Shown here one piece after another: positions 1 to 8,805 of a stretch of 42,769 nt of DNA. Under the pieces are notes generated by a model, which did no database searches, had not been told where the DNA came from, and saw only the letters and a list, made by a program, of their open reading frames with translations. This DNA comes from Gemmatimonadota bacterium (GTDB lineage Bacteria; Gemmatimonadota; Gemmatimonadetes; Longimicrobiales; Gaopeijiaceae): contig JAOTVA010000015.1 in the NCBI GenBank assembly GCA_029863645.1, forward strand, positions 1-42,769, given 5' to 3'. The first letter of the stretch is position 1, and each line of letters opens with the position of its first letter. A program made the position numbers and the translations under genes.

Positions 1-123
1 CTCAGCGGACGCCAGTGCGAGCGGCTCCTTGTAGAGATGAACCATCGCGGGCAGGAGATACTCCTTCTGACCGTGAACGATCTCGGCACTCGTTGGGCCC
101 TTAGACAATGTCGGTGAAGTCAT
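1..123 (-). CDS. Class-III aminotransferase, N-terminal fragment (cut by window start)
   Basis: The first 41 codons are open from an ATG at 123 to the window edge. The peptide contains HGQKEYLLPAMVHLYKEPL, which matches the N-terminal arm of class-III PLP aminotransferases related to beta-alanine/aminoisobutyrate:pyruvate and AGXT2-type enzymes. The catalytic lysine and PLP-binding parts lie outside the window. The start is four bases downstream of the mmsA stop (TAA-CCGC-ATG), so the two are almost certainly one transcript. An omega-aminotransferase makes a semialdehyde and MmsA oxidises it to an acyl-CoA, so the pair fits beta-alanine, beta-aminoisobutyrate, pyrimidine or valine breakdown. 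Substrate is inference; the family call rests only on the short N-terminus. Confidence 0.7.
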   Translation of the reverse strand, partial: MTSPTLSKGPTSAEIVHGQKEYLLPAMVHLYKEPLALASAE

Positions 124-127
124 GCGG

Positions 128-1576
128 TTACCACCGTGAAATGACGACGCGCTGGTCGGTGAAGAATGAGACGGCGTCCTTTCCTTGCGCCTTCAGGTCG
201 CCGTAGAAAGAGGCCTTCGACCCCCCGAAGGGGAAGAACGCCATCGGTGCCGCAACGCCGATGTTGACACCAATCATGCTTATGCCTGCGCGGTAGCGGA
301 ACTCGCGAGCGGCGCGGCCGCTCGTGGTGAAGATGGAGCACGCGTTGCCGTACCGGCTGGCGTGCATCATGGCGACGGCTTCATCCAGGTCGCGAGCCTT
401 GTTGATACCCGCAACGGGACCGAAGATCTCCTCCGTACCGATCGAGAGGTCAGGTGCAACGTCCTCGAAGACCGTCGGCCCAACCCAAAAGCCACCTTCC
501 AGGCCGGGTACAACTGCGCCCCTGCCGTCGAGCGACAGCTTTGCTCCGTCCGCCTCGCCTTGATCGATATAGCTGTTGACCCGGTCCCGGTGCGCCGCTG
601 AGATCACGGGACCCATGTCAGTTTTCTCATCGAGACCGTCCCCAAGTCGGATCGAGGCCGCCGAGTCGAGCATGCGATCGCGAATCTGGGGATGGGCATC
701 CCCGACGCCCACGATGACACTCCCCGCCAGACACCGCTGACCCGTGGAGCCGAAGATGGAGCCCGAGCATGCATCCAACGCGAGGTCCATGTCCGCATCG
801 GGCAGGACGATCATGTAGTTCTTCGCTCCCCCGAGCGCCTGAACGCGCTTCCCGGATGCCGTAGCGCGACGGTACACGATCTCGGCGACCCTGCTCGAGC
901 CCACGAAGCTGACACCAACGACGTCGGGGTGGTCGCAGATCGCCTCGACGCACTCCTGGGCTCCATGGACGACGTTGAGCACCCCCGGGGGCAGGCCGGC
1001 CTCTTCGGCGAGCTCCACGATGCGCTGATGCGTGAGCGGGTCCTGCTCGCTCGGCTTCAAGACGACGGTGTTCCCCGTCGCGACGGCGTACGGCCAGAAC
1101 CAGAGCGGGATCATCACAGGAAAGTTGTACGGTGTGATGATGCCGAAGACGCCGAGCGGTTGTCGCCACGTCGCGCTGTCGATACCGGGCGCGATGTCCT
1201 CGACTGTGTCCCCCATCATGAGCGTCGGGATTCCACATGCGTGCTCGATGTTTTCGATGCCGCGCTGCACCTCACCGCGTGTCTCGGCGATGACCTTGCC
1301 GTGCTCCGACGTGAGTTGCCGGGCGAGTTCCTCTTTGTGCTCAGCGACCAGTTGCCGTAGCCGGAAGAGGACCCGAGCGCGCTCCGGAGCCGGCGTCGCG
1401 CGCCACATTGGGTAGGCCTCGCGGGCGGCGAGGACAGCGGCGTGCACGTCGTCGCGCGTGGACAGCATCAGGCGGCCGAGCGGTTCGCCCGAGGCGGGGT
1501 TCGTAACTGTCAGCGCTTCCTCGCCGGAGGCGTTTCTCCAGCGGCCAGAGACATAATTGCGGACCTCGGTGCTCAC
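128..1576 (-). CDS. mmsA: CoA-acylating methylmalonate-semialdehyde dehydrogenase
   Basis: 482 aa from the GTG at 1576. Aldehyde dehydrogenase fold with NAD-binding part, ITPYNFP (about residues 147-153) and catalytic Cys282 in GSTGQRCLAG. The usual general-base glutamate of LELGGK is absent: the sequence reads ALGGAKNY, which is the hallmark of the MMSDH branch that releases product to CoA instead of water. Predicted reaction: methylmalonate or malonate semialdehyde + CoA + NAD+ to propionyl- or acetyl-CoA + CO2. The GTG start overlaps the M28 stop as GTGA and has GGGGAG eight bases upstream. An ATG at 1630 gives 500 aa and also has a purine-rich stretch upstream, so the start is not settled. 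It sits between the peptidase gene and the class-III aminotransferase gene. Confidence 0.9.
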   Translation of the reverse strand: MSTEVRNYVSGRWRNASGEEALTVTNPASGEPLGRLMLSTRDDVHAAVLAAREAYPMWRATPAPERARVLFRLRQLVAEHKEELARQLTSEHGKVIAETRGEVQRGIENIEHACGIPTLMMGDTVEDIAPGIDSATWRQPLGVFGIITPYNFPVMIPLWFWPYAVATGNTVVLKPSEQDPLTHQRIVELAEEAGLPPGVLNVVHGAQECVEAICDHPDVVGVSFVGSSRVAEIVYRRATASGKRVQALGGAKNYMIVLPDADMDLALDACSGSIFGSTGQRCLAGSVIVGVGDAHPQIRDRMLDSAASIRLGDGLDEKTDMGPVISAAHRDRVNSYIDQGEADGAKLSLDGRGAVVPGLEGGFWVGPTVFEDVAPDLSIGTEEIFGPVAGINKARDLDEAVAMMHASRYGNACSIFTTSGRAAREFRYRAGISMIGVNIGVAAPMAFFPFGGSKASFYGDLKAQGKDAVSFFTDQRVVISRW

Positions 1577-3183
1577 GGCCGGGGCTCCCCATTCGGCGAG
1601 TTCCGTTGCGCGGGACGGCAGGTCGGCCATTGACCCGGACCGCCTCCCCTGCCTGCAATCACAGTCCGTTGGCGTCGGCTGACCCGCTGCGGGTCCTCCG
1701 CAGCCAGGAACGCTAGGGAAGCCGTCAAGACTGCGTTGTTGCGAAGGTCGTCGAACACGACCTTGTCGTACGTGTCCCGGTTTGAATGCCAGGTGTAGTT
1801 CGAGTAGTCCCAGGAGAGCCCACTCAGGTTGAAGCCTGGCGTGCCCCAACACACGAAGGACGCGTAGTCCGATCCGCCGCCGCCCGGGCTCCCCGGAAAG
1901 TCCAAGTCTATGTCCCCCGTGACCTCCGCGGGTGCCTGCGCGAGCCATCTCGCGATCGACCCGCTCGCCTCGACGAAGCCATGTGCGGACATCCGCTCGA
2001 TGCGTCCCGTGCCGTTGTCCTGGTTCCAAAGCACTTGCAGGCCGTCGATGATCTCGGGGTGGTCTTCGGTGAAAGCCCGCGAACCATTGAGGCCCTGCTC
2101 CTCCCCACTCCAAAGCCCGATCAGGAGCGTGCGCCGGGGGTTCGGATAGACCACGCTCAGGATGCGCATGACCTCCAGCATGAGTACGCTGCCCGTTCCA
2201 TTGTCCGTCGCTCCGGACGAGCCGTCCCACGAATCGTAGTGCGCTGAGAGCATCACGTACTCATTGGGCAACTCACGCCCACGGATCTCGCCGATGACGT
2301 TGAAGACCGGGACTTCGCCGAGGTTCTCGGCTTCCGCCGTCAGCCGAACTACGGGGTGCTGGTCATTCGCGGCCAGTCGGTACACCAAGCCGTAGTCTTC
2401 GCACGACAGCTCGAACGTCGGAGTACCGCGGTTGTCCGCATCGAACACGCGGGTCGTCCCGGTCGAGCCGGGCCAATCCGATGTGATGATGCCAGCGGCA
2501 CCGGCCGTTTCGAGCGCCGCATGGACGTCGGCAGTGCGCCCGCCCGCAGCCGCGACCTGAAGGTTGCGAGTCCATCTCTGGGAGGCCTCCTGCCTGGCCT
2601 GTGCCATGCGGAGCCCGGAGCCCTCCAATTGGAACTCGACCCATTGCTCGTCGGACCGGCACGTCGGCTGCGGGAACGACAACATCACCCATTTCCCCGA
2701 TACCGTGCCGAGGAACGCCTGCCAGGCTGCCGCCGACTCCAAGTCGGGCAGGTACGTGACCTCCCCCTCCACTGGCCGACCCCCGGTGCCCGGGCTCCAC
2801 GCCAAGAGGCGCCCCTCGAGCGAACGGGCCCGCGGCGCAACGAGGTCGATATGGCTCGTGCCGCGCTCCCAGCCCTCCCACGTGCCGTACTCCTCGAGTC
2901 GAGCATCCACGCCCCAGTTTTGCAGGGTCCGCACGGCCCAGTCTTGAGCTCGCTCCATTCCGGGTGACCCGGTGAGACGGGGGCCGAGAGAATCGAGAAG
3001 CGTCTGTGCTAGGGGCTCCAATTGGGAGCCATCAGTCGCCTGCTCCCAGATGGCCCGCAGCACCGGGTCGTCGGTGGCGAGGCTTTGGCCTTCACCCTCT
3101 GACGGGGTCCCGCAAAGCAGGATACTCGCAGCTAGGCAACACATGTAGAGCGAACTGAAGCGGCCTGCCCGAGTCGCGGTCAT
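1573..3183 (-). CDS. Secreted M28-family zinc aminopeptidase with PA-like insertion
   Basis: 536 aa. N-terminal signal sequence with hydrophobic core about residues 11-25, so the enzyme is exported. Zinc ligands of family M28 are visible: His315 and Asp327 (SAHYDSWDGSSGATDNGTG), Glu361/Glu362 (LWSGEEQG), Asp389 (WNQDNGTG) and the late His in YTWHSNRDTYD. Residues about 140-290 precede the catalytic core and include AAGAAGIITSDWPGS, typical of a protease-associated domain. Family members trim N-terminal residues from peptides. The ATG start forms an ATGA overlap with the EVE gene stop and the 3' end overlaps mmsA, indicating translational coupling. Peptide substrate unknown. Confidence 0.9.
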   Translation of the reverse strand: MTATRAGRFSSLYMCCLAASILLCGTPSEGEGQSLATDDPVLRAIWEQATDGSQLEPLAQTLLDSLGPRLTGSPGMERAQDWAVRTLQNWGVDARLEEYGTWEGWERGTSHIDLVAPRARSLEGRLLAWSPGTGGRPVEGEVTYLPDLESAAAWQAFLGTVSGKWVMLSFPQPTCRSDEQWVEFQLEGSGLRMAQARQEASQRWTRNLQVAAAGGRTADVHAALETAGAAGIITSDWPGSTGTTRVFDADNRGTPTFELSCEDYGLVYRLAANDQHPVVRLTAEAENLGEVPVFNVIGEIRGRELPNEYVMLSAHYDSWDGSSGATDNGTGSVLMLEVMRILSVVYPNPRRTLLIGLWSGEEQGLNGSRAFTEDHPEIIDGLQVLWNQDNGTGRIERMSAHGFVEASGSIARWLAQAPAEVTGDIDLDFPGSPGGGGSDYASFVCWGTPGFNLSGLSWDYSNYTWHSNRDTYDKVVFDDLRNNAVLTASLAFLAAEDPQRVSRRQRTVIAGRGGGPGQWPTCRPAQRNSPNGEPRP

Positions 3184-3641
3184 CGCAAGCCCGCCATGCG
3201 TTTTACCTTATCGAATTCCGCCTTCCTGACAGCCTGTACTGAGAGTCTCCCGTACCGCACCAGCTCCATCTCCGCCAAGTCTGCGTCCGCCTTGATCTCG
3301 GGAAGGCCGACCGGCTCATCCGCCTTCGCGACGAACTCGATGTCGACCATGCACCATCGCGGATCGTCCGGCCTGGACTTGGCATCGAAGTACTTGCTCT
3401 TCCGGTCGAACTGGAACGGGTCGGGATACGCCTCGCGGCAAACCCGCGCGATACCGGCGACGCCCGGGGGCTTGGCGTTGGAGTGATAGTAGAGCACCTC
3501 GTCCCCCACGGACATCGCTTTCATGTTGTTGCGGGCCTTGTAATTGCGGACGCCTTCCCAAGACGTCGTGCCGTCGCGGGCGAGGTCGTCGATGGAGAAG
3601 ACCTCGGGCTCCGACTTCATCAGCCAGTACTGCTTCGCCAT
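3180..3641 (-). CDS. EVE domain-containing protein
   Basis: 153 aa, essentially one EVE domain: starts MAKQYWLMKSEPEVFSIDDL, then WEGVRNYKARNNM, VGDEVLYYHSN and GVAGIARVCREAYPD. These are the conserved blocks of the thymocyte-nuclear-protein-1/YTH-like EVE fold, which binds modified bases in nucleic acids; the bacterial role is generally unclear. No signal peptide, so cytoplasmic. The ATG at 3641 places the protein at normal family length; the much longer open frame upstream of it lies inside the MATE gene on another frame and is not coding. It shares an ATGA junction with the M28 peptidase gene downstream. A functional tie with the peptidase is not obvious. Confidence 0.9.
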   Translation of the reverse strand: MAKQYWLMKSEPEVFSIDDLARDGTTSWEGVRNYKARNNMKAMSVGDEVLYYHSNAKPPGVAGIARVCREAYPDPFQFDRKSKYFDAKSRPDDPRWCMVDIEFVAKADEPVGLPEIKADADLAEMELVRYGRLSVQAVRKAEFDKVKRMAGLR

Positions 3642-3715
3642 AAGCGTTGCACGTCCTGTCGTTGGTGGCCTCGGCCCACAATTATGGGGCTTGAGGCGCG
3701 GCGCTGCGACCCGTG

Positions 3716-5131
3716 TCAGGCCTTGGCCGAACCGACCGCGACCTTGATGTCCCGCCAGCGTTCTCGCTTGAACACCATGACGCTCAGCGTGGCCCGGGTG
3801 AAGTGCCCCAGAACGATGGCGAGCCAGATGTCGCTGGGATCGAGCGTCCAGAACGTCTGGATCAAGAAGCACATCCCCAGGGGGATGAAGATCTGGGACA
3901 CGAAGGAGATATACATGGGACTCTTCGTGTCCCCGGTGCCCTGTAGGCCGCCCGTGTAGGCTAGGGCCACGGTAATGAACAGGCCGGAGACGGCCAGGTA
4001 TCGCAGCAGCTCGATGCTGAGCTCGCGAACGACCGGATCCTCCATACCGAAGATGCCGAGCAGAGCGTTCGGGATGAGGAGGAACGCCGAGCCGATAACC
4101 GCGGCCAGCATCAATCCGAACCCGCTTGCGGTGCGAACCGCCTCGGCTGTGCGGTCGGGGCGCCCTGCGCCCAGGTTCTGGCCCGAGACCGCCGCCGTCG
4201 CGCCCATGATCCCGACCGACGTCCACGTGATGAACGAGAAGAGCTGCGTGTAGCTCACTACATAGGCCGCTTGCGCCTGTGCGCTCACCGCCAGAGAGCC
4301 GACGAACGCGAGCAGGAAGACGCCCCCAACGTTCATGGCGACACCCTGGATACCCGTCGGGAGCCCGAACCTGAACAGCTGCCCGATGATCGCCATGTCG
4401 GGGCGCCAGTTCATGCCACGGTGAAACGCCACCACCCACGTTCCGCCGAACAGTCTCACCAGGGAGTACATGCCGACGAGGCCACCGGCGATCACCGTCC
4501 CCATCGCCGCACCGGTCGTGCCGAAGGCCGGAATCGGTCCCATACCCCGGATCAGAACGATGTTCAGGATGATGTTGAGGACCGTCAGCGTGACACCCAA
4601 GCGGAGCGGCGTTTGCGCGTCCCCGGCCGACCGTAGCGCGCCTCCCAGCATGAAAAAGATCAACATGCCGAAGGAGAAGACGAACATGATCCGGAGGTAC
4701 GGCAGCGCCTCTGCCTGCACGTCCGGCGCCGCGTTGATCAGGTCGAGCAACACGGGGGAAGCCACGTAGCCGATCGGAGCGAGGACGAAGATCACGAGCC
4801 CCATGGCCGTCAGAAACGCTTGGTAGACGGTTCGGTTCACGGCTTCCGAATCGTCGGCGCCGGCGAAGCGAGCCACCAGCACGCCCATGCCTGTGAAGAG
4901 CGAGCTGATAAAGACGATTACTACGAGGAAGATTTGCCACGAGACGCCAATCGCCGCGTTTCCTACGTAGCCGACGTAGTTGCCGACCATCGCGTGGTCT
5001 ACGATCCCCTGCAGCCCCCCGATGATGTTCTGAAGCATCGTCGGCCAGGCAAGCTTCCACACGGCGCCCCGGATCGGTCCCTCGACGATGGAGCGGTCAA
5101 AGGCCCTACCTCGGCGGGGAGGGGCGTTCAC
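3716..5131 (-). CDS. MATE-family multidrug/metabolite exporter
   Basis: About 471 aa from a GTG at 5131, with twelve expected hydrophobic segments. The two MATE halves are recognisable: KLAWPTMLQNIIGGLQGIVDHAMVG with GGALRSAGDAQTPL in the first, and FGLPTGIQGVAMNVGG with GGLQGTGDTKSPMY in the second. The family uses Na+ or H+ gradients to export cationic or other small molecules through the inner membrane. Start choice: GTG at 5131 has GAGTGAGGA about ten bases upstream and does not overlap the kinase stop at 5164; GTGs at 5179 and 5197 lie inside the kinase gene and lack a ribosome-binding site. EVE follows 74 bases downstream. Substrate not predictable. Confidence 0.88.
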   Translation of the reverse strand: MNAPPRRGRAFDRSIVEGPIRGAVWKLAWPTMLQNIIGGLQGIVDHAMVGNYVGYVGNAAIGVSWQIFLVVIVFISSLFTGMGVLVARFAGADDSEAVNRTVYQAFLTAMGLVIFVLAPIGYVASPVLLDLINAAPDVQAEALPYLRIMFVFSFGMLIFFMLGGALRSAGDAQTPLRLGVTLTVLNIILNIVLIRGMGPIPAFGTTGAAMGTVIAGGLVGMYSLVRLFGGTWVVAFHRGMNWRPDMAIIGQLFRFGLPTGIQGVAMNVGGVFLLAFVGSLAVSAQAQAAYVVSYTQLFSFITWTSVGIMGATAAVSGQNLGAGRPDRTAEAVRTASGFGLMLAAVIGSAFLLIPNALLGIFGMEDPVVRELSIELLRYLAVSGLFITVALAYTGGLQGTGDTKSPMYISFVSQIFIPLGMCFLIQTFWTLDPSDIWLAIVLGHFTRATLSVMVFKRERWRDIKVAVGSAKA

Positions 5132-5163
5132 GGGGGGACGGTCCTCACTCGAGTCGGGGGACG

Positions 5164-6375
5164 TCAGATGATGATCCACGCGGTGATCGACAGCCACAGT
5201 ACGCCGATCAGAACAAGAAGGACCCGCTCCAGGACTCCGCTCCGTTGCGTCCCACGCTCGCCGTGGTACCAGGTTATCACCGTGGCTGCGGCGACCCCAC
5301 AGACCGCCAGCGGAACGCTCAATGGACGCAAGAGGTCGTTGGCGCCGAACTGGCTCACGACCACCTCGCTGGCGAAGCCGACAAAGGTCGCACCGACCAC
5401 CACGGCGCTACCGACGAACTGCGGAAACCGTCTCCGCTTCAGTTCGTCCCAAAAGGTGGCGTCCTCGGCGTTCAACCCGCCGACTCCACCGATGGCCGTG
5501 TCCTGCAACGCCTTCGCGGCGTTCGCCGCGCTTGGGCGGTGGTTCGGCTCACGGTTCATGCAACGCTTCAGCAGCGCGGCCACCTCTGGCTCGATGTCGG
5601 GGCGGATCCGCTCGAGGTCCCGGGGTTCGCTGCTGAGGTGTGCCGTGATCCACTGCGTGTTCGTCTTGGCCTCGTAGGGACCCTCTCCGGTATACAGCTC
5701 GTACCCGAGGATCCCGAAGGCATACATGTCCGAGAGCTCGGTGAGATCCTCATCCCTGAGCTGTTCGGGACTCAGATAGCGAGGATCTCCCACCATCTGG
5801 CCGGTCTTCGTGAGCCTTGTGGACTCCTCGCCACTGGAGGCGAGAATCGCCGCGATACCAAAGTCGGCGAGCAAGGCCTGCTTGCTCTCTTCGTCCCAAA
5901 GCACGTTCGCAGGCCGGACGTCGCGGTGAACAATTCCCTGGGCGTGCGCGGCCGCAAGCGCGGAAGCCACGTTCCGGAGCACCTGGCGCGCGAGGTCACG
6001 CGGCAGTCGTCCTTCCGCGGCAAGTCGCTCCTCCAACGTGCGCCCCTTTACGAAGCGCATGACCAGGTACGGGGTCTCATCACCCAGGCGGCCGAGCCGA
6101 AAGACCTGCACCACGTTGGGGTGTGACAGCGACGCGGCCGCCTTCGCCTCCCGCTCGAAACGCTTCCGCGCCGTTTCATCCCGGGCGCGCTCTGGGAGGA
6201 GCACCTTCACTGCGACGAGCCGACCGAGAGCCTTCTCCTTAGCCAGATAGACCGTGGCCATGGAGCCCTTCCCCAGCTTCTGCTTGATCTCGAAGTCGGA
6301 CCCGAGCGCTTCTTGGAGCGGGTCGGACGGCCGGGCGTCTTCCGGTTCCGGGTGAGCTGGGGGTGCATGGTCCAT
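5164..6375 (-). CDS. Transmembrane Ser/Thr protein kinase (PknB-like)
   Basis: 403 aa. Kinase domain about residues 28-292: glycine loop GKGSMATVYL, ATP lysine Lys57 (VAVKVL), alpha-C Glu76, catalytic Asp152 and Asn157 in HRDVRPAN, DFG at 171-173, and GDPRYLSPEQ in the activation/P+1 segment. The lysine normally two residues after the catalytic Asp in Ser/Thr kinases is Arg154 here. After the kinase domain, about residues 312-403 hold three hydrophobic segments and the sequence ends in the membrane; no extracytoplasmic sensor (PASTA, TPR, WD) is present. Likely phosphorylates cytoplasmic proteins in response to a membrane cue. Lies between maeB and the MATE gene, same strand. Confidence 0.9.
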   Translation of the reverse strand: MDHAPPAHPEPEDARPSDPLQEALGSDFEIKQKLGKGSMATVYLAKEKALGRLVAVKVLLPERARDETARKRFEREAKAAASLSHPNVVQVFRLGRLGDETPYLVMRFVKGRTLEERLAAEGRLPRDLARQVLRNVASALAAAHAQGIVHRDVRPANVLWDEESKQALLADFGIAAILASSGEESTRLTKTGQMVGDPRYLSPEQLRDEDLTELSDMYAFGILGYELYTGEGPYEAKTNTQWITAHLSSEPRDLERIRPDIEPEVAALLKRCMNREPNHRPSAANAAKALQDTAIGGVGGLNAEDATFWDELKRRRFPQFVGSAVVVGATFVGFASEVVVSQFGANDLLRPLSVPLAVCGVAAATVITWYHGERGTQRSGVLERVLLVLIGVLWLSITAWIII

Positions 6376-6412
6376 TGGGGGCCCACTTTAGACGGGGATG
6401 GCAGATGCCACA

Positions 6413-6429
6413 AGCGCTCGTGAGGCGCT
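6413..6429 (-). terminator. Weak hairpin after maeB
   Basis: AGCGC-N7-GCGCT inverted repeat 24 bases past the maeB stop. It lacks a convincing T-run, so it may only attenuate transcription into the kinase gene. Confidence 0.25.
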
Positions 6430-6452
6430 GACTGTCCTCATGACGGGTGGCT

Positions 6453-8711
6453 TCAGTCCCCGCGTGCCTGCCAGTCCACCGAGGCCACTGTCGCCAGATT
6501 CATCACGTCCTGAACAGAGCAGCCGCGCTGCAGAACGTGGACCGGCTTCGCCATCCCCAGGAGCACGGGGCCGATGATGTCCGCACCGCCGAGCGTGTCC
6601 AGCAGCTTGTAGGCGACGTTCGCCGCGGAAAGCCGTGAGAAGACGAGCACGTTGGCAGGGCCCTTGAGGTGCGTAAACGGATAGATCTGCTTCAACTTGA
6701 TGGCATCCACTGCGGTGTCCGCCTGCATCTCGCCGTCGATCTCCAGCGCGGGATCCATCGAGCGTACAAGCCTCACCGCTTCGGCCACCCGCTGGGACTC
6801 CTCGTGCTTCGTCGATCCGAAGTTGGAGAAGCTGACCATCGCCACCCGCGGCACGATCCCGAGCTCCTTGACGAAGTCGGCGGTCTGCATGGCGATCTCG
6901 GCCAACGCCTTGGCGTCGGGTTCAATATTGACCGTGGTATCAGCGAAGAACATCAGCTCCCGATTCGCAAAGGCCAGCATATATAGGCCCGAGACGCGTC
7001 CGTTGCCGCTCGCGCCCACGACCTCCAGACAGGGGCGCAGGATCTCGGCATAGTTGGCTTCGACACCCGCGACGAGCGCGTCGACGTCGCCGGACTGCAG
7101 GAGGCTGGCCGCGAAGTAGATGGGCTTGAAGAGGTTCCAGTCGGCCTCGGCCCGGGTGAGTCCCTTTCTCCCCCGCCGCTGGAAGAGGTCTTCCGCAAAC
7201 GCCTCCCGCTTCACGTCCTCGCCGGCGGCATGCGCGACCTCGACCCCGGTCAGGTCCACCCCGAGCCGCTCGCCGATCTCCTCCAGACGGTCCGGCCGCG
7301 CGACCAACACCGGGTGGCAGATGCCCTCCTCCACCAGCTGCGATGCGGCACGGATCACGGTCTCGTTGTGCCCTTCGGAGAAGACCACCCGTGCCGACTT
7401 GCGGCGCGCGCGGTTGATCATCCAACGCATGACCTCGCGGCCGGGCCCCAGGCTCCCACGCAGTCGATCCTGGTACTCCTGCATGTCGACCTCGACCCTG
7501 GCTACGCCGGAGTCCATGGCCGCCTTCGCAACGGCCGGAGCGACGTGGTAGAGAACCCGACCGTCGAAGGGCTTGGGGATGAGATAGTCACGCCCGAAGC
7601 TGAACTCCGACCCTTCGTACGCACCCCGGACCGTCTCAGGCACTTCCTCGCGGGCCAGCTCCGCGAGGGCCTTGGTGGCGGCGAGCATCATCGCCTCGTT
7701 GATCCCGCGGGCACGCACGTCCAAGGCGCCACGGAAGATGAACGGGAAGCCGAGCACGTTGTTCACCTGATTCGGATAATCGGAGCGGCCGGTCGCCATG
7801 ATGGCATCATCCCGAACCGCTGATACGTCCTCGGGCAGAATCTCAGGGTCAGGATTCGCGAGCGCGAAAATGATCGGGTCCTTCGCCATCGAGGCCACCA
7901 TCTCCTTGGTGACGAGTCCCTTTGCGGACAGCCCAATGAGGACGTCGGCGCCTTCGCAGGCCTCTGCGAGCGTCCGCTTGTCGGTCTTCACGGCGAACGG
8001 TGCCTTGTATTCGTTCATGCCCTCCGTTCGGCCCTCGTAGATCACACCCTTGGAGTCGACGAGGAGGATGTTGTCACCGGAGACGCCGAGGCGACCTATA
8101 TGTTCGGCGGTCGAAAGAGCAGAGGCGCCCGCACCGCTGAAGACGACCCGTACCTTGGCGATGTCTTTTCCGAGGACGTCGAGCGCGTTCACCAACGCGG
8201 CGCCCGCGATGATCGCCGTCCCGTGCTGGTCGTCGTGAAAGACCGGGATGTCCATCGACTCTTTGAGCCGGCGCTCGATCACGAAGCACGCAGGGGCCGA
8301 GATGTCCTCGAGGTTGATGCCACCAACGGTCGGCTCGAGGAGCTCGCAGAAACGAATGACCTCCTCGGGATCCTCCGACGCGACCTCGATGTCGAAGACG
8401 TCGATGCCGGCGAAGCGCTTGAAGAGGACACCCTTCCCTTCCATGACGGGCTTCGCGGCGAGTGGACCGATGTTGCCGAGCCCCAGCACCGCCGTGCCGT
8501 TCGAGACGACCGCGACGAGGTTGCCGCGCGCCGTGTACTTGAAGACGTCCTCGGGGTTCGCGTGGATCTCCCTGCACGGCTCCGCGACTCCAGGAGAGTA
8601 GGCGAGCGAAAGGTCGCGTGAGGTGGCTACCGACTTGGTCGGGACGACCTCGATCTTGCCCGGCCGACCCTGCGTGTGGTAGTCGAGGGCTTCTTGGCGA
8701 CGGTCAGCCAT
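6453..8711 (-). CDS. maeB: NADP-type malic enzyme with C-terminal phosphotransacetylase-like domain
   Basis: 752 aa, full length for the MaeB family. N-terminal malic domain: catalytic Tyr38 ([13 protein letters not shown]) and Lys93 ([11 protein letters not shown]), metal-binding region with FHDDQHGTA, followed by a Rossmann segment ([17 protein letters not shown]). From about residue 430 the protein continues as a phosphate acetyl/butyryltransferase-like domain ([20 protein letters not shown] type sequence through to the end), which in MaeB is usually regulatory and binds acetyl-CoA. Reaction: malate + NADP+ to pyruvate + CO2 + NADPH. The ATG at 8711 has GGAG 11 bases upstream. Transcribed divergently from the FabF-like gene; a perfect dyad lies in the shared intergenic region. 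Confidence 0.95.
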   Translation of the reverse strand: MADRRQEALDYHTQGRPGKIEVVPTKSVATSRDLSLAYSPGVAEPCREIHANPEDVFKYTARGNLVAVVSNGTAVLGLGNIGPLAAKPVMEGKGVLFKRFAGIDVFDIEVASEDPEEVIRFCELLEPTVGGINLEDISAPACFVIERRLKESMDIPVFHDDQHGTAIIAGAALVNALDVLGKDIAKVRVVFSGAGASALSTAEHIGRLGVSGDNILLVDSKGVIYEGRTEGMNEYKAPFAVKTDKRTLAEACEGADVLIGLSAKGLVTKEMVASMAKDPIIFALANPDPEILPEDVSAVRDDAIMATGRSDYPNQVNNVLGFPFIFRGALDVRARGINEAMMLAATKALAELAREEVPETVRGAYEGSEFSFGRDYLIPKPFDGRVLYHVAPAVAKAAMDSGVARVEVDMQEYQDRLRGSLGPGREVMRWMINRARRKSARVVFSEGHNETVIRAASQLVEEGICHPVLVARPDRLEEIGERLGVDLTGVEVAHAAGEDVKREAFAEDLFQRRGRKGLTRAEADWNLFKPIYFAASLLQSGDVDALVAGVEANYAEILRPCLEVVGASGNGRVSGLYMLAFANRELMFFADTTVNIEPDAKALAEIAMQTADFVKELGIVPRVAMVSFSNFGSTKHEESQRVAEAVRLVRSMDPALEIDGEMQADTAVDAIKLKQIYPFTHLKGPANVLVFSRLSAANVAYKLLDTLGGADIIGPVLLGMAKPVHVLQRGCSVQDVMNLATVASVDWQARGD

Positions 8712-8770
8712 ATGTGAGGTTGCTCCGGAGTCTCAGGCGGCGCGATGATCCTAGAGATCCTCGCGAAGAC

Positions 8771-8786
8771 GTGTCAAAAGTGACAC
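8771..8786. promoter_or_regulatory. Perfect 16-bp dyad, candidate operator
   Basis: GTGTCA-AAAG-TGACAC, six-base arms with a four-base spacer, between divergent maeB (start 8711) and the FabF-like gene (start 8806). No T-run follows, and it lies 20 bases before the FabF-like start, so a transcription-factor site is more likely than a terminator. A six-base direct repeat GATCCT at 8747-8752 and 8756-8761 lies beside it. Regulator not identified. Confidence 0.5.
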
Positions 8787-8805
8787 CGCCGAAAGGACCG
8801 GACCA

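Noticed and set aside
692-1360. Long plus-strand ORFs opposite mmsA, M28, MATE, kinase and gcvP genes
   Set aside because: They mirror real genes on the opposite strand, have Arg/His/Asp-rich composition typical of antisense frames in GC-rich DNA and lack starts with ribosome-binding sites.
1631-2230. N-terminal extension of the mmsA frame, giving a 700-residue protein
   Set aside because: The extra residues are low-complexity Arg/Gly/Pro/Ala translation antisense-frame to the M28 gene, and MMSDH similarity begins only near 1576.
3642-5060. Long open frame ahead of the EVE gene on the minus strand
   Set aside because: It lies in another frame of the MATE gene, is Arg/Gly-rich and has no recognisable domain; the EVE domain starts at the ATG at 3641.
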